Shown here: positions 1-5,319 of the stretch, one piece after another | Position numbering within the stretch: the first letter of the stretch is position 1 | Layout: each line of letters opens with the position of its first letter | Assembly: GCA_051439365.1 (NCBI GenBank) | Contig: JBFRWC010000327.1 | Location: forward strand, 1 to 8,536 | DNA from: JAAHGY01 sp051439365 | GTDB taxonomy: Bacteria; Cyanobacteriota; Cyanobacteriia; CAKZMO01 | Reading direction: 5' to 3' | Length of the DNA: 8,536 nt | Notes under the pieces: generated by a model | Told to the model about the DNA's origin: nothing | Databases searched by the model: none | The model's input: the letters and a program-made list of their open reading frames with translations, nothing else | Position numbers and translations under genes: made by a program

Positions 1-419
1 TATGCGTCGTTGAGTTAGTCAAAATTCAGAATAAGCAATCTGGACTCAAGGGATTGTCCGGGGTGTCCAATGATATGCGGTTGTTGCTGATGTAGATCGC
101 TCAAGGCAACGCCCAAGCGAAACTGGCCTTCGAGGTTTACATTCATCGGATTCGCACCAGCATCGGGGCCATGCTCGCTAGCCTCGGTCGCTTAGATGCG
201 TTGGTGTTTACGGCTGGCATTGGTGAACATAGCGAAGACGTGCGATCGCGAGTTTGTGAGGGCTTTGATTGTCTGGGGATGGCGATCGATGACACCCTGA
301 ATCAGCAGCACCCCAAAGATACTGATATCGCTACCCCAGGTTCTGCTGTGCGGGTCTTGGTGATTCATACGCAAGAAGACTGGCAAATTGCTCGGACCTG
401 CTGGACCAAGATGCAATAA
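1..419 (+). pseudogene. ackA: Acetate kinase, C-terminal third, interrupted by an in-frame stop (partial at left edge)
   Basis: Acetate kinase makes acetyl phosphate from acetate and ATP in the cytoplasm (Pta-AckA pathway). Reading from base 3, the frame gives an AckA-like C-terminus: 'NKQSGLKGLSGVSNDMR', then 'IAQGNAQAKLAFEVYIHRIR', 'LDALVFTAGIGEHSEDVRSR' and a final 'RVLVIHTQEDWQIARTCW'. The 'FTAGIGEHS' stretch is the conserved ASKHA-fold segment near the active site. About 137 sense codons are visible out of the roughly 400 usual for the family; the rest lies left of the window. The reading is collinear with the family throughout, but codon 93-95 is TAG where AckA normally has the residue before 'IAQG' in 'EAIAQG'. 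There is no indel, so this is a point nonsense mutation or a base-call error. An ATG at 171 opens 82 codons after the stop, too little for a kinase. The family call is very secure; pseudogene status rests on one base. Confidence 0.85.
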
Positions 420-530
420 TTGCTTTCTTTCCCGATTTCATCAAAGCGATCACCCCCACAACTACCAGCGATCGCCTTTCCAACTCAAATAGCGATCGCC
501 CCTTGCTCCAGCACATATCATTGTGCTTTA

Positions 531-809
531 TTATTTCCGGTTCCAAAATCTGAACCGTTTCTTCTGAACGGTCTGTGCAGCATCTTGGACAGCTTCGGAG
601 TCGCTTTGGCTCAAAAGTTTAGCCGCAATTTGCTCTAGAATCCGTGACTCTTCCTCAGTCACAACGTTATCGGCTTCAGCGATCGCCTGACACTGTGTCA
701 GGAGAGATACCGCAAATTCTGGATTGACTTGTGCTAGTAACTTATCTAGAGAAGTTGGATTCTGAATCGTTTTTTGAATGATGGCTAGTGATGCAGCACT
801 CAAGTTCAT
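531..809 (-). CDS. Small hypothetical protein, 92 aa, TerB-like acidic motif
   Basis: I do not recognise a named family. The protein is mostly helical by composition, with a leucine/alanine-rich core and a strongly basic tail (KKRFRFWNRK, residues 83-92). Residues 41-63 ('AIAEADNVVTEEESRILEQI' and following) resemble the acidic A-x-A-D ... E-E-E pattern of TerB-like helical domains: A44, D47 and E52-E54. That is a pattern resemblance only. The start at 809 has no clear Shine-Dalgarno sequence. The gene follows the 40-codon peptide gene on the same strand with a 25-base gap, so the two may share a transcript. It is convergent with the acetate kinase remnant. The 111 bases between them (420-530) hold HIP1 sites and nothing else I can support. 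Confidence 0.6.
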   Translation of the reverse strand: MNLSAASLAIIQKTIQNPTSLDKLLAQVNPEFAVSLLTQCQAIAEADNVVTEEESRILEQIAAKLLSQSDSEAVQDAAQTVQKKRFRFWNRK

Positions 810-834
810 AGTTTTTAGCGTTGACAGAATATTC

Positions 835-957
835 TCATGGCTTTGATCCTTTGGCGATAATACCTTTGGGTTGCAACTTACGATTTAGAAGTGTTGCGAT
901 CGCCTCTGGCTGTCCCTGCTTTGCCAAGTCAACGAGGCTCAGTTGAGTAGTAACCAT
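835..957 (-). CDS. 40-aa peptide, N-terminal piece of a conserved cyanobacterial protein
   Basis: The 40-residue product carries 'LVDLAKQGQPEAIATLLNR' followed by 'KLQPKGIIAKG'. From memory, this matches the N-terminus of a widespread cyanobacterial protein of unknown function that normally continues past 'QPKGItAK' for at least 50 more residues. Here it stops after 'GSKP', so it looks C-terminally truncated. An upstream ATG at 1026 would give 63 residues, but the start at 957 is preferred because AAGGAGAT lies three bases before it and because the family begins close to this Met. The first 23 residues of the longer form resemble nothing I know. The 92-aa gene follows 25 bases downstream. It may be a real small protein or a relic whose translation signal survives. 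Confidence 0.55.
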   Translation of the reverse strand: MVTTQLSLVDLAKQGQPEAIATLLNRKLQPKGIIAKGSKP

Positions 958-960
958 AGT

Positions 961-968
961 ATCTCCTT
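961..968 (-). promoter_or_regulatory. Strong ribosome binding site deciding the start at 957
   Basis: On the minus strand AAGGAGAT is followed by ACT and then the ATG at 957. This near-consensus Shine-Dalgarno sequence, five bases from AGGAG to the ATG, sets the start of the 40-codon peptide in preference to the in-frame ATG at 1026. Confidence 0.6.
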
Positions 969-1026
969 GGAGAAAATCGTATGCGGTAATGTTCTTAGCA
1001 TTCCCTAAATCAGCAAACGATAACAT

Positions 1027-1476
1027 CTAGTTGACTTTAACTGTAGGACGATCGCCTTTACTAACAAAACTGTTGGCGATCGAATACTCCCCATTAGCGT
1101 GCTTGCTGCAATATACACTCCGTCGTGCTAGCAAACTCGTCAGGTGAGTGATCGCAATCCCATACACCTGCTGAGTGACGATATGGTCCACCCGCTCCTC
1201 CATGTCTGGGATTTCCGTTTCCAGCCCCTTCGTCAGACGGCGGGTAATTTCCCGCAGAAACACTCCCGATTTGGTGAACGGGTCAAGAAACTTGACATTT
1301 TTGTCCGCCCAAAGGTTGGCCCCGCCATAATTCGCGGCCCATGCCTCCGTCACCGTATCCAGCATCCGGTTCGCAAACTCCGGCGGCGTAAACACCTCAT
1401 CATTGGAAAGATTAGCAATGCAGGTCAGCACATCTGGATTGCGCCCCCGCAGAGCAAAACTAGCCTGAGCATTCAT
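1027..1476 (-). CDS. DNA adenine methylase (Eco57I/N6-MTase type), C-terminally truncated
   Basis: The 149 residues match the N-terminus of a restriction-modification methylase family that starts 'MNAQAxFALRGRNPDVLTCI'. Visible elements are 'NDEVFTPPEFANRML' (25-39, motif X-like region that binds the SAM side) and 'FLDPFTKSGVFLREI' (63-77, a motif I variant in which DPF-K-SG replaces the usual DPxxGSG). 'VYGIAITHLTSLLARRSVYC' follows at 104-123. From memory the family is several hundred residues long and carries its catalytic NPPY motif well after this point. Here homology fades after 'GEYSIANSF' (129-137), then a short unrelated tail 'VSKGDRPTVKVN' and TAG. With no NPPY, no base can be methylated by this product alone. 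The start is supported by GGAG eight bases upstream. The toxin gene ends 50 bases upstream on the same strand. The truncation point lies by a HIP1-like GGCGATCG, which may mark the recombination junction (inference). Confidence 0.75.
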   Translation of the reverse strand: MNAQASFALRGRNPDVLTCIANLSNDEVFTPPEFANRMLDTVTEAWAANYGGANLWADKNVKFLDPFTKSGVFLREITRRLTKGLETEIPDMEERVDHIVTQQVYGIAITHLTSLLARRSVYCSKHANGEYSIANSFVSKGDRPTVKVN

Positions 1477-1526
1477 GGGTTAGCTCCATTCGCACATCAT
1501 AGCGACCATTATTGGTCGTAGAACAT

Positions 1527-1973
1527 TCATTCTGAAAACATAGCAGGAGTCCAGAGCAGCCGTTCTATATCTTCTCCAAGACGCTTAAAATCTTTCAAGT
1601 TGAAGGTGAGAAGTTGATCCGCCCCTTGCCGTAAGGCAACCTCAGCTAGCAACGCATCAAACACAATGCCACCTGGCAAGTCTCGATCGCTTAGTCGGGC
1701 GATCGCTCTCTGATAATCTTCCATTTGTAACGTTTGAACATCCAATCGATAGAGATTTTGCTCAACTAGCTGTTTGGCCTGGTTCGGTAAAATTTTGGGC
1801 TTTAGCGGTAGGCGCGTCAGGACAGAGTAGAACTCTGCAAGACACTGGGCTGAAATCATGCCATGAATCTTTTGGGTTAATGCAGCCTGTAACCAACTCA
1901 CCGCAACGGCATAGGATTCGTGATCCGGCAGCACCGCTGCTACCAAAAGGGACGTATCAAAAAAGCACTTCAT
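1527..1973 (-). CDS. PIN-domain ribonuclease toxin (VapC-like)
   Basis: The 148-residue protein has PIN domain length and layout. PIN toxins are Mg2+-dependent ribonucleases that cut RNA (often tRNA) when freed from their antitoxin. The acidic catalytic set is visible: D6 in 'CFFDTSLLVAAV' with T7-S8 after it, E47 in 'CLAEFYSVL', D106 in 'IVFDALLAEVAL', and N125/D128 in 'LLTFNLKDFKRL'. These match the usual four acidic or polar PIN positions, so the enzyme looks complete. Its ATG lies within the stop of the upstream antitoxin (ATGA, 1970-1973), typical translational coupling of a toxin to its antitoxin. It sits inside the remains of a methylase locus. The VapC label is by fold, not by a specific subfamily. 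Confidence 0.88.
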   Translation of the reverse strand: MKCFFDTSLLVAAVLPDHESYAVAVSWLQAALTQKIHGMISAQCLAEFYSVLTRLPLKPKILPNQAKQLVEQNLYRLDVQTLQMEDYQRAIARLSDRDLPGGIVFDALLAEVALRQGADQLLTFNLKDFKRLGEDIERLLWTPAMFSE

Positions 1974-2224
1974 AACCCGTTCGATCGCTCCTCGCGTGCT
2001 GCCTGTACTGCTGCCACTAGATCGAGAGTGCTGCCAACCTTACCCCGGTAAACCAGCACACTCTCCTCCCAATCCAACATTGGATCAGTTTCGGGGGAGA
2101 GGCGTGGAACAGAATAGGATTCCCGATAGGATTCCCCAAGTGATTCGAGTAAGCGGATGGCCACTTGTAGGCGTTCTGCCTGGGATAACTGGTTTGCCGC
2201 TGCTAATACATCCTGAATCGTCAT
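1970..2224 (-). CDS. Antitoxin of the PIN toxin-antitoxin pair
   Basis: This 84-residue acidic protein directly precedes the PIN toxin, with a 4-base overlap. Its N-terminus 'DVLAAANQLSQAERLQVAIR' followed by 'LLESL' (residues 5-29) is the helical pattern of addiction-module antitoxins that dimerise and bind DNA. The C-terminal part 'VYRGKVGSTLDLVAAVQAAR' (58-77) is probably the toxin-binding tail. It has a good Shine-Dalgarno sequence (TAGGAGAG) upstream of the ATG at 2224. Gene order antitoxin-toxin and tight coupling support the role better than sequence similarity does; I cannot assign it firmly to VapB, Phd or another named class. By analogy it would repress its own promoter together with the toxin. 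Confidence 0.8.
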   Translation of the reverse strand: MTIQDVLAAANQLSQAERLQVAIRLLESLGESYRESYSVPRLSPETDPMLDWEESVLVYRGKVGSTLDLVAAVQAAREERSNGL

Positions 2225-2265
2225 AGTTCTCTCCTAAACGGATCGCTTTACACCCTAGCTTAATC

Positions 2266-2282
2266 CAGGTTTGTAAACCCTG
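2266..2282 (-). promoter_or_regulatory. Candidate TA operator/promoter: imperfect palindrome with a TTTACA box
   Basis: The minus strand reads CAGGGTTTACAAACCTG, a palindrome apart from one extra G, 42 bases upstream of the antitoxin ATG and abutting the upstream methylase stop. It includes TTTACA, which could be a -35 element; no convincing -10 is visible at 17 bases. Antitoxins usually bind such a palindrome in their own promoter, so this is the best operator candidate, by position and symmetry only. Confidence 0.3.
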
Positions 2283-2939
2283 TCAGGGCAGATTAACGGC
2301 GATCGCATCAGCCAGATCTTTTACGGTCATCGGCGGGTAAGTCCGTGTTGGCGTAAAAATTTCATGCTTACCCAAATGGGCAAAAAGAGACCCCTCTTCG
2401 CTAAACGTGGATGAAAGCGTGAGGGTATCGAAACGGAAATCGCGTCGCTGAAACTTGCCCTTACCCAGATAACCCCATTCGGCAAAGGTAATGGCTTGAT
2501 CATCATGGGTTCGCATTGTCAGAGCATCACCGTGGACCAAGTTCTGGGACAACACATAGGACGCAGCCCGATAGAAATCCTCCGATCCATCTAAAACCAA
2601 ATACTCAGCAAACACCTTCAGCACATTCGCTTGGCACTCAACAATGTTGTCTGCCAGCAGTTCAATCCCGTAAATACACATCAGTGCCAGCAGCGCATAA
2701 TGTTGTCGCTCAAAGTCAGATTTGCCATACTTCAGTTCCACTGCAGCCAGCTTGCGCTGTACAACCTGCACCAAAAAATTGCCACTGCCACAGGCTGGTT
2801 CGAGGAACCGAGAGTCAATGCGATCCGTTTCGCCTTTCACTAGGTCCAGCATCACCTCAACCATCCACGCTGGAGTAAATACTTCTCCGTGGTCAGCAAC
2901 GCGCTGTTTAGACTTGACGTAATTAGTGGGCTGATGCAT
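2283..2939 (-). CDS. N-6 DNA methylase-like protein, 218 aa (restriction-modification subunit)
   Basis: Class I SAM-dependent methyltransferase fold: 'HGEVFTPAWMVEVMLDLV' (17-34, the region before motif I), 'FLEPACGSGNFLVQV' (45-59, classic motif I that binds S-adenosylmethionine), 'IYGIELLADNIVECQANVL' (motif II region) and 'LVHGDAL' (motif III region). No NPPY/DPPY catalytic motif IV follows; the C-terminus is instead 'HLGKHEIFTPTRTYPPMTVK' and a short tail. I recall this short methylase-like protein as a stable family of about this length, usually next to a longer Eco57I-like methylase, which suggests a partner subunit. Here that partner (1027-1476) is truncated and separated from it by a TA pair. 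The ATG at 2939 has only a weak AAGGA 16 bases upstream. The protein itself looks full length; the system around it does not. Confidence 0.8.
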   Translation of the reverse strand: MHQPTNYVKSKQRVADHGEVFTPAWMVEVMLDLVKGETDRIDSRFLEPACGSGNFLVQVVQRKLAAVELKYGKSDFERQHYALLALMCIYGIELLADNIVECQANVLKVFAEYLVLDGSEDFYRAASYVLSQNLVHGDALTMRTHDDQAITFAEWGYLGKGKFQRRDFRFDTLTLSSTFSEEGSLFAHLGKHEIFTPTRTYPPMTVKDLADAIAVNLP

Positions 2940-3050
2940 TTTAATCAGTGCTTTTTCCTTGTAATCAATACAGACTAACTCTATATCTAGTCTATATTTC
3001 TCCTATCATGGGCTTTGCTTGCCACTGGGCGATCGCCAACCAGAAACTTA

Positions 3051-3070
3051 ATCATTGTGGATCATTGTGG
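3051..3070. repeat. 10-bp tandem duplication (ATCATTGTGG x2)
   Basis: Two perfect adjacent copies of ATCATTGTGG abut a HIP1 site (GGCGATCGC). The second copy carries the stop codon of the DUF433 relic. On the minus strand the first copy holds an ATG (3053-3055) opening a 22-codon frame starting MIKFLV. It looks like a small slippage duplication at a repaired junction. Confidence 0.6.
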
Positions 3071-3292
3071 CGATCGCATTTGACTCCACCGAGCCAGAAA
3101 GCATTCACGGGGTCCCTCTGGGTTAAAACGTTGTTCAACTTCCTGCTGAATAGCAGCTGCCTGACGTTGCCGTGCAGCCAAGTAAGCATTGACCTCCTCC
3201 CGATGTCTCAGGGTGACGCGGGTATTAGCAACTCGGACAACACCGTGGGCATCCGTCTTGATCGGTGGTGGTTCAAGGGCAATGGTTAAGGG
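3062..3292 (-). pseudogene. DUF433 antitoxin-like relic: no start codon, internal deletion
   Basis: The minus strand from 3289 encodes 75 residues ending at TGA 3064-3062. They begin 'LTIALEPPPIKTDAHGVV' and 'RVANTRVTL', which match the N-terminus of cyanobacterial DUF433 proteins, then jump to 'RHREEVNAYLAARQRQ', which matches their C-terminal part. The middle of the domain, about 30-35 residues (in the family roughly from 'DTVI..F..G.T.EEI' to 'VIGYYL'), is missing in frame. Directly before 'LTIAL' the frame has TAA TAG CCC where intact members have their start Met, and no ATG or GTG follows at the N-terminus. DUF433 proteins are small DNA-binding-type proteins often paired with a PIN-like DUF5615 toxin. 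The 22-codon frame beginning MIKFLV (ATG at 3055) could be the stub of such a partner, but that is speculation. The rest of 2940-3352 shows no gene. Confidence 0.7.
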
Positions 3293-3300
3293 CTATTAGC

Positions 3301-3324
3301 TTCATCGAATTTAACCACTCTACG
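3301..3324 (+). repeat. 24-bp direct repeat, copy 1
   Basis: This 24-base stretch, containing CATCGAATTTAACCACTC, recurs exactly at 5098-5121. The second copy lies just upstream of a Uma2 gene fragment, and the short string AACCACTC also occurs upstream of the intact Uma2 gene (3668-3675). Copy 1 sits right behind the destroyed start of the DUF433 relic. It is probably a stranded piece of Uma2 5' flanking DNA that came in during rearrangement. Confidence 0.7.
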
Positions 3325-3352
3325 GTGTTATTACACCATTTCAATCGAAAAT

Positions 3353-3622
3353 TTACGACAACTCCGTTTCCGATAAGTGACCTTCAAGCGGTTCATACTC
3401 ATCTTCCAGCAACCAAAGCTGGGCTTGGTTATAACTGTCACATTGTTTAATCAACTTATACTGCTCAGCAGGATCAAAAATCTGACAACAACCCGACTCA
3501 TCACCCAAGAGCATCAGGAGGTACGGCGGCAACTGCATCGGATCAACCCAAACTTCCAAAAAATTCCATTTATTCTTCGCTGGGTCGAGTGCGGGGGATG
3601 GGGTGGTATTTGTCGTCTGCAT
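3353..3622 (-). CDS. Hypothetical protein, 89 aa, cyanobacterial type
   Basis: I do not recognise a named family. The sequence is acidic and aromatic with no membrane segment: 'WNFLEVWVDPMQLPPYLLML' is followed by 'LGDESGCCQIFDPAEQYKLI' and 'AQLWLLEDEYEPLEGH'. This looks like a compact globular domain with a conserved-looking D-P-A-E-Q-Y core. The ATG at 3622 is preferred over the TTG at 3625 because AGG lies about nine bases upstream of the ATG; the longer form adds one residue only. It stands alone on the minus strand, divergent from the Uma2 gene with about 97 bases between the starts. Role unknown. Confidence 0.6.
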   Translation of the reverse strand: MQTTNTTPSPALDPAKNKWNFLEVWVDPMQLPPYLLMLLGDESGCCQIFDPAEQYKLIKQCDSYNQAQLWLLEDEYEPLEGHLSETELS

Positions 3623-3719
3623 CAATCTTTACCTGGTTTCCGTGACTGTTCGGATTCTATGATGTCATAACCACTCACTGATGCCTTCCTTTCGCTACAG
3701 TAAGATACAGACCCAGACA

Positions 3720-4373
3720 ATGATTCTCGCCATGACCCAAGCGATCGCCCTACCCGTCCCGCCACATCCCATGTCCCTAGAAACCTTCCTCGCCTGGGAT
3801 ATGGGCAACGGCGATCGCCTCTATGAACTGATTGAGGGTGAACCTGTGCCCATGAGTGACCCCACCGCCAACCATGAAGACGTGGCGGATGATCTGTGTG
3901 ACCAGATTAAACATCATTGCCAACAACGCAACCTCTCTTTAGTGCCCAAACGCTCCAAATTGATTGCGATCGCCTCCCGCAATGGTCGTGATACGGCTAG
4001 ACGAGGGGATATCGTCGTGTTTGAGCAAACGGAATGGGAACGGATGAAAGGACTATCCAGTTCAGCAATGGCCTACGTTGCTCCACCACTGGTGATCGAA
4101 ATCGTGTCAACCAACTGGCGTGATGATTATTTGACGAAGCTGGCTGAATATGAGTCCATTGGGGTGCAAGAATATTGGATTGTGGATTACGCAGCCCTGG
4201 GAGGAATGCGCTACATCGGTCGTCCGAAACAACCCACAGTGTCAATTTACAACATGGATAGGGCGCAAGGTGAATTTAGCACTCCCAAGCAGTTTCAAGG
4301 GAATGATGAGATCAAATCTGTCATTTTGCCGGAGTTGGGCCTTGCTGCTAGCGCGTTATGGAGAGCAGCTTAG
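3720..4373 (+). CDS. Uma2 family endonuclease-like protein (PD-(D/E)XK fold)
   Basis: Uma2 (DUF820) proteins have a restriction endonuclease-like PD-(D/E)XK fold and are strongly expanded in cyanobacteria; their cellular targets are unknown. Numbering from the ATG at 3720 (217 aa), the usual N-terminus 'MSLETFLAWD' (18-27) and 'RLYELIEGEPVPM' (33-45) is followed by 'HEDVADDLCDQI' (52-63). The candidate metal-binding residues are D97 in 'RRGDIVVFE' and E127 in 'PPLVIEIVS', followed by the family's 'DYLTKLAEYESIGVQEYWIV' (136-155). Length and motifs are those of a complete member. An ATG at 3681 adds 13 residues; 3720 is chosen because the near-identical copy at 5126 begins at the same MI-AMTQ, and 3732 is also possible. 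It ends in TAG, immediately followed by a fragment of another Uma2 gene. Confidence 0.85.
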   Translation: MILAMTQAIALPVPPHPMSLETFLAWDMGNGDRLYELIEGEPVPMSDPTANHEDVADDLCDQIKHHCQQRNLSLVPKRSKLIAIASRNGRDTARRGDIVVFEQTEWERMKGLSSSAMAYVAPPLVIEIVSTNWRDDYLTKLAEYESIGVQEYWIVDYAALGGMRYIGRPKQPTVSIYNMDRAQGEFSTPKQFQGNDEIKSVILPELGLAASALWRAA

Positions 4374-4455
4374 GAGGAGATTCGTCGTGTTTGGGCAAGC
4401 AAAATGGCAACGAATGAAAGGGTTATCCAGCTCAGCAATGGCCAGCGTTGTTTGA
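4374..4455 (+). pseudogene. Uma2 gene fragment (central region), directly after the intact copy
   Basis: Right after the stop of the intact Uma2 gene, about 80 bases repeat its internal segment 4003-4081. They encode 'VVFGQAKWQRMKGLSSSAMA', against 'VVFEQTEWERMKGLSSSAMA' in the intact gene, and then stop at TGA. Nucleotide identity is visibly lower than for the other fragment at 5126, so the two copies differ in age or source. It has no start of its own and no catalytic glutamate. Confidence 0.75.
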
Positions 4456-4459
4456 CCTC

Positions 4460-4933
4460 CTATTCCAGTTGCCAGGGGAACCAGTCTTCATCTAGGGCTT
4501 GCTCCAGAGTAAAGTCCGGCTTTATGGGAATGCCATCAGGCGGTATATCTATCGCTTTCAGGATATTTTTTCTGGCTTTTTGATAGGACGATAAAAACGC
4601 CTCGCTCAAAAAAGGCTTCAGGCTAGGGCTATCTTTAAGAAGTAATTCAATTTCTGCACGAAAATTGTTAATTTCTAAGATCCATCCTCGGAAACAGCGT
4701 TCCCGTTCAGATTCCCAATAGTTGAGTTTGAGCAAATGTTCACAGAGTCGCAGCAGATAGCTCGATAGTGCCCGCTTATCACTTCTCCCCAAACTTTCAA
4801 TCTCCTCAATTAAATTCTCTAAGTCAAGATCGCTGAAATTTCGTGCCTTCAACTGAGCCACGGTATCTTCCAACCAAAGCTGGTAGTCTGTGTTGTACAG
4901 TAGCGTCGGCTTTGGTTTCACTTGAGGGTCCAT
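4460..4933 (-). CDS. DUF29 family protein
   Basis: DUF29 proteins are small, mostly helical and of unknown function, common and multi-copy in cyanobacteria. The family pattern is complete here: 'YNTDYQLWLEDTVAQLKARN' then 'FSDLDLENLIEEIESLGRSD', 'KRALSSYLLRLCEHLLKLNY', a central 'RGWILEINNFRAEIELLLKD', 'SPSLKPFL' and the closing 'IPIKPDFTLEQALDEDWFPW'. At 157 residues it has the usual length. GGAGG lies nine bases before the ATG at 4933 and six before an in-frame GTG at 4936; the choice changes one residue. It is convergent with the Uma2 fragment, their ends being only five bases apart. Confidence 0.88.
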   Translation of the reverse strand: MDPQVKPKPTLLYNTDYQLWLEDTVAQLKARNFSDLDLENLIEEIESLGRSDKRALSSYLLRLCEHLLKLNYWESERERCFRGWILEINNFRAEIELLLKDSPSLKPFLSEAFLSSYQKARKNILKAIDIPPDGIPIKPDFTLEQALDEDWFPWQLE

Positions 4934-5097
4934 CACTCATTGCCTCCATTGTTTTTTATTGTGTTGGGATGCAGACTCAAATCTTGAATCATGTTCTCAA
5001 TCTTTTTCATTGGGGGAGCGATCAGGGCAAAGGACAGACAAGCCAACGCCACTATACAATTTCACAATACTAGGCATCCCAGTGAAAGCTTAACTCA

Positions 5098-5121
5098 TTC
5101 ATCGAATTTAACCACTCTACG
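5098..5121 (+). repeat. 24-bp direct repeat, copy 2
   Basis: Exact match to 3301-3324. It lies four bases before the ATG of the Uma2 N-terminal fragment (5126), so it belongs to the 5' flank of that copy. Flanking bases on both sides differ between the two places, which sets the match at 24 bases. Confidence 0.7.
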
Positions 5122-5125
5122 ATCA

Positions 5126-5319
5126 ATGATTCCCGCCATGACCCAACCGATCGCCCTACCCGTCCCGCCACACCCCATGTCCCTAGAAACCTTCCTCGCC
5201 TGGGATATGGGCAACGGCGATCGCCTCTATGAACTGATTGAGGCTGAACCTGTGCCCATGAATGACCCCACCCTCTGAAGATGTGGCGGATGATCTTTGT
5301 GGCCAAATCAAGCGCCATG
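5126..5319 (+). pseudogene. Uma2 gene fragment (N-terminal), frameshifted and truncated
   Basis: Over the first 49 codons this copy differs from the intact gene at 3720 by only five of 147 bases, so the duplication or gene conversion is recent. It then has a net loss of five bases relative to 3864-3880 (the intact gene reads CACCGCCAACCATGAAG), which puts TGA in frame at 5276-5278. Homology continues out of frame ('EDVADDLCGQIKRHD') to about 5319, more diverged than before, and then ends as sequence of the convergent membrane protein gene begins. The nuclease motifs (D97 and E127 of the intact copy) are lost. An in-frame ATG at 4991 is further upstream but outside the homology. The 189 bases at 4937-5125 contain copy 2 of the direct repeat and no gene. 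Confidence 0.85.

Noticed and set aside
1503..1518. Small inverted repeat CGACCA-TTAT-TGGTCG between toxin and methylase genes
   Set aside because: Only a 6-bp stem without a T run; too weak to call a terminator or operator.
1144..1521. 125-codon plus-strand open frame
   Set aside because: Lies antisense over the clearly recognisable methylase gene and gives no family-like sequence.
3405..4885. Shared string resembling ATCTTCCAACCAAAGCTGG in the 89-aa gene and the DUF29 gene
   Set aside because: Both encode a Q-L-W-L-(L)-E-D stretch on the same strand, but the match is short and needs a gap, and the rest of the proteins is unrelated; chance is sufficient.
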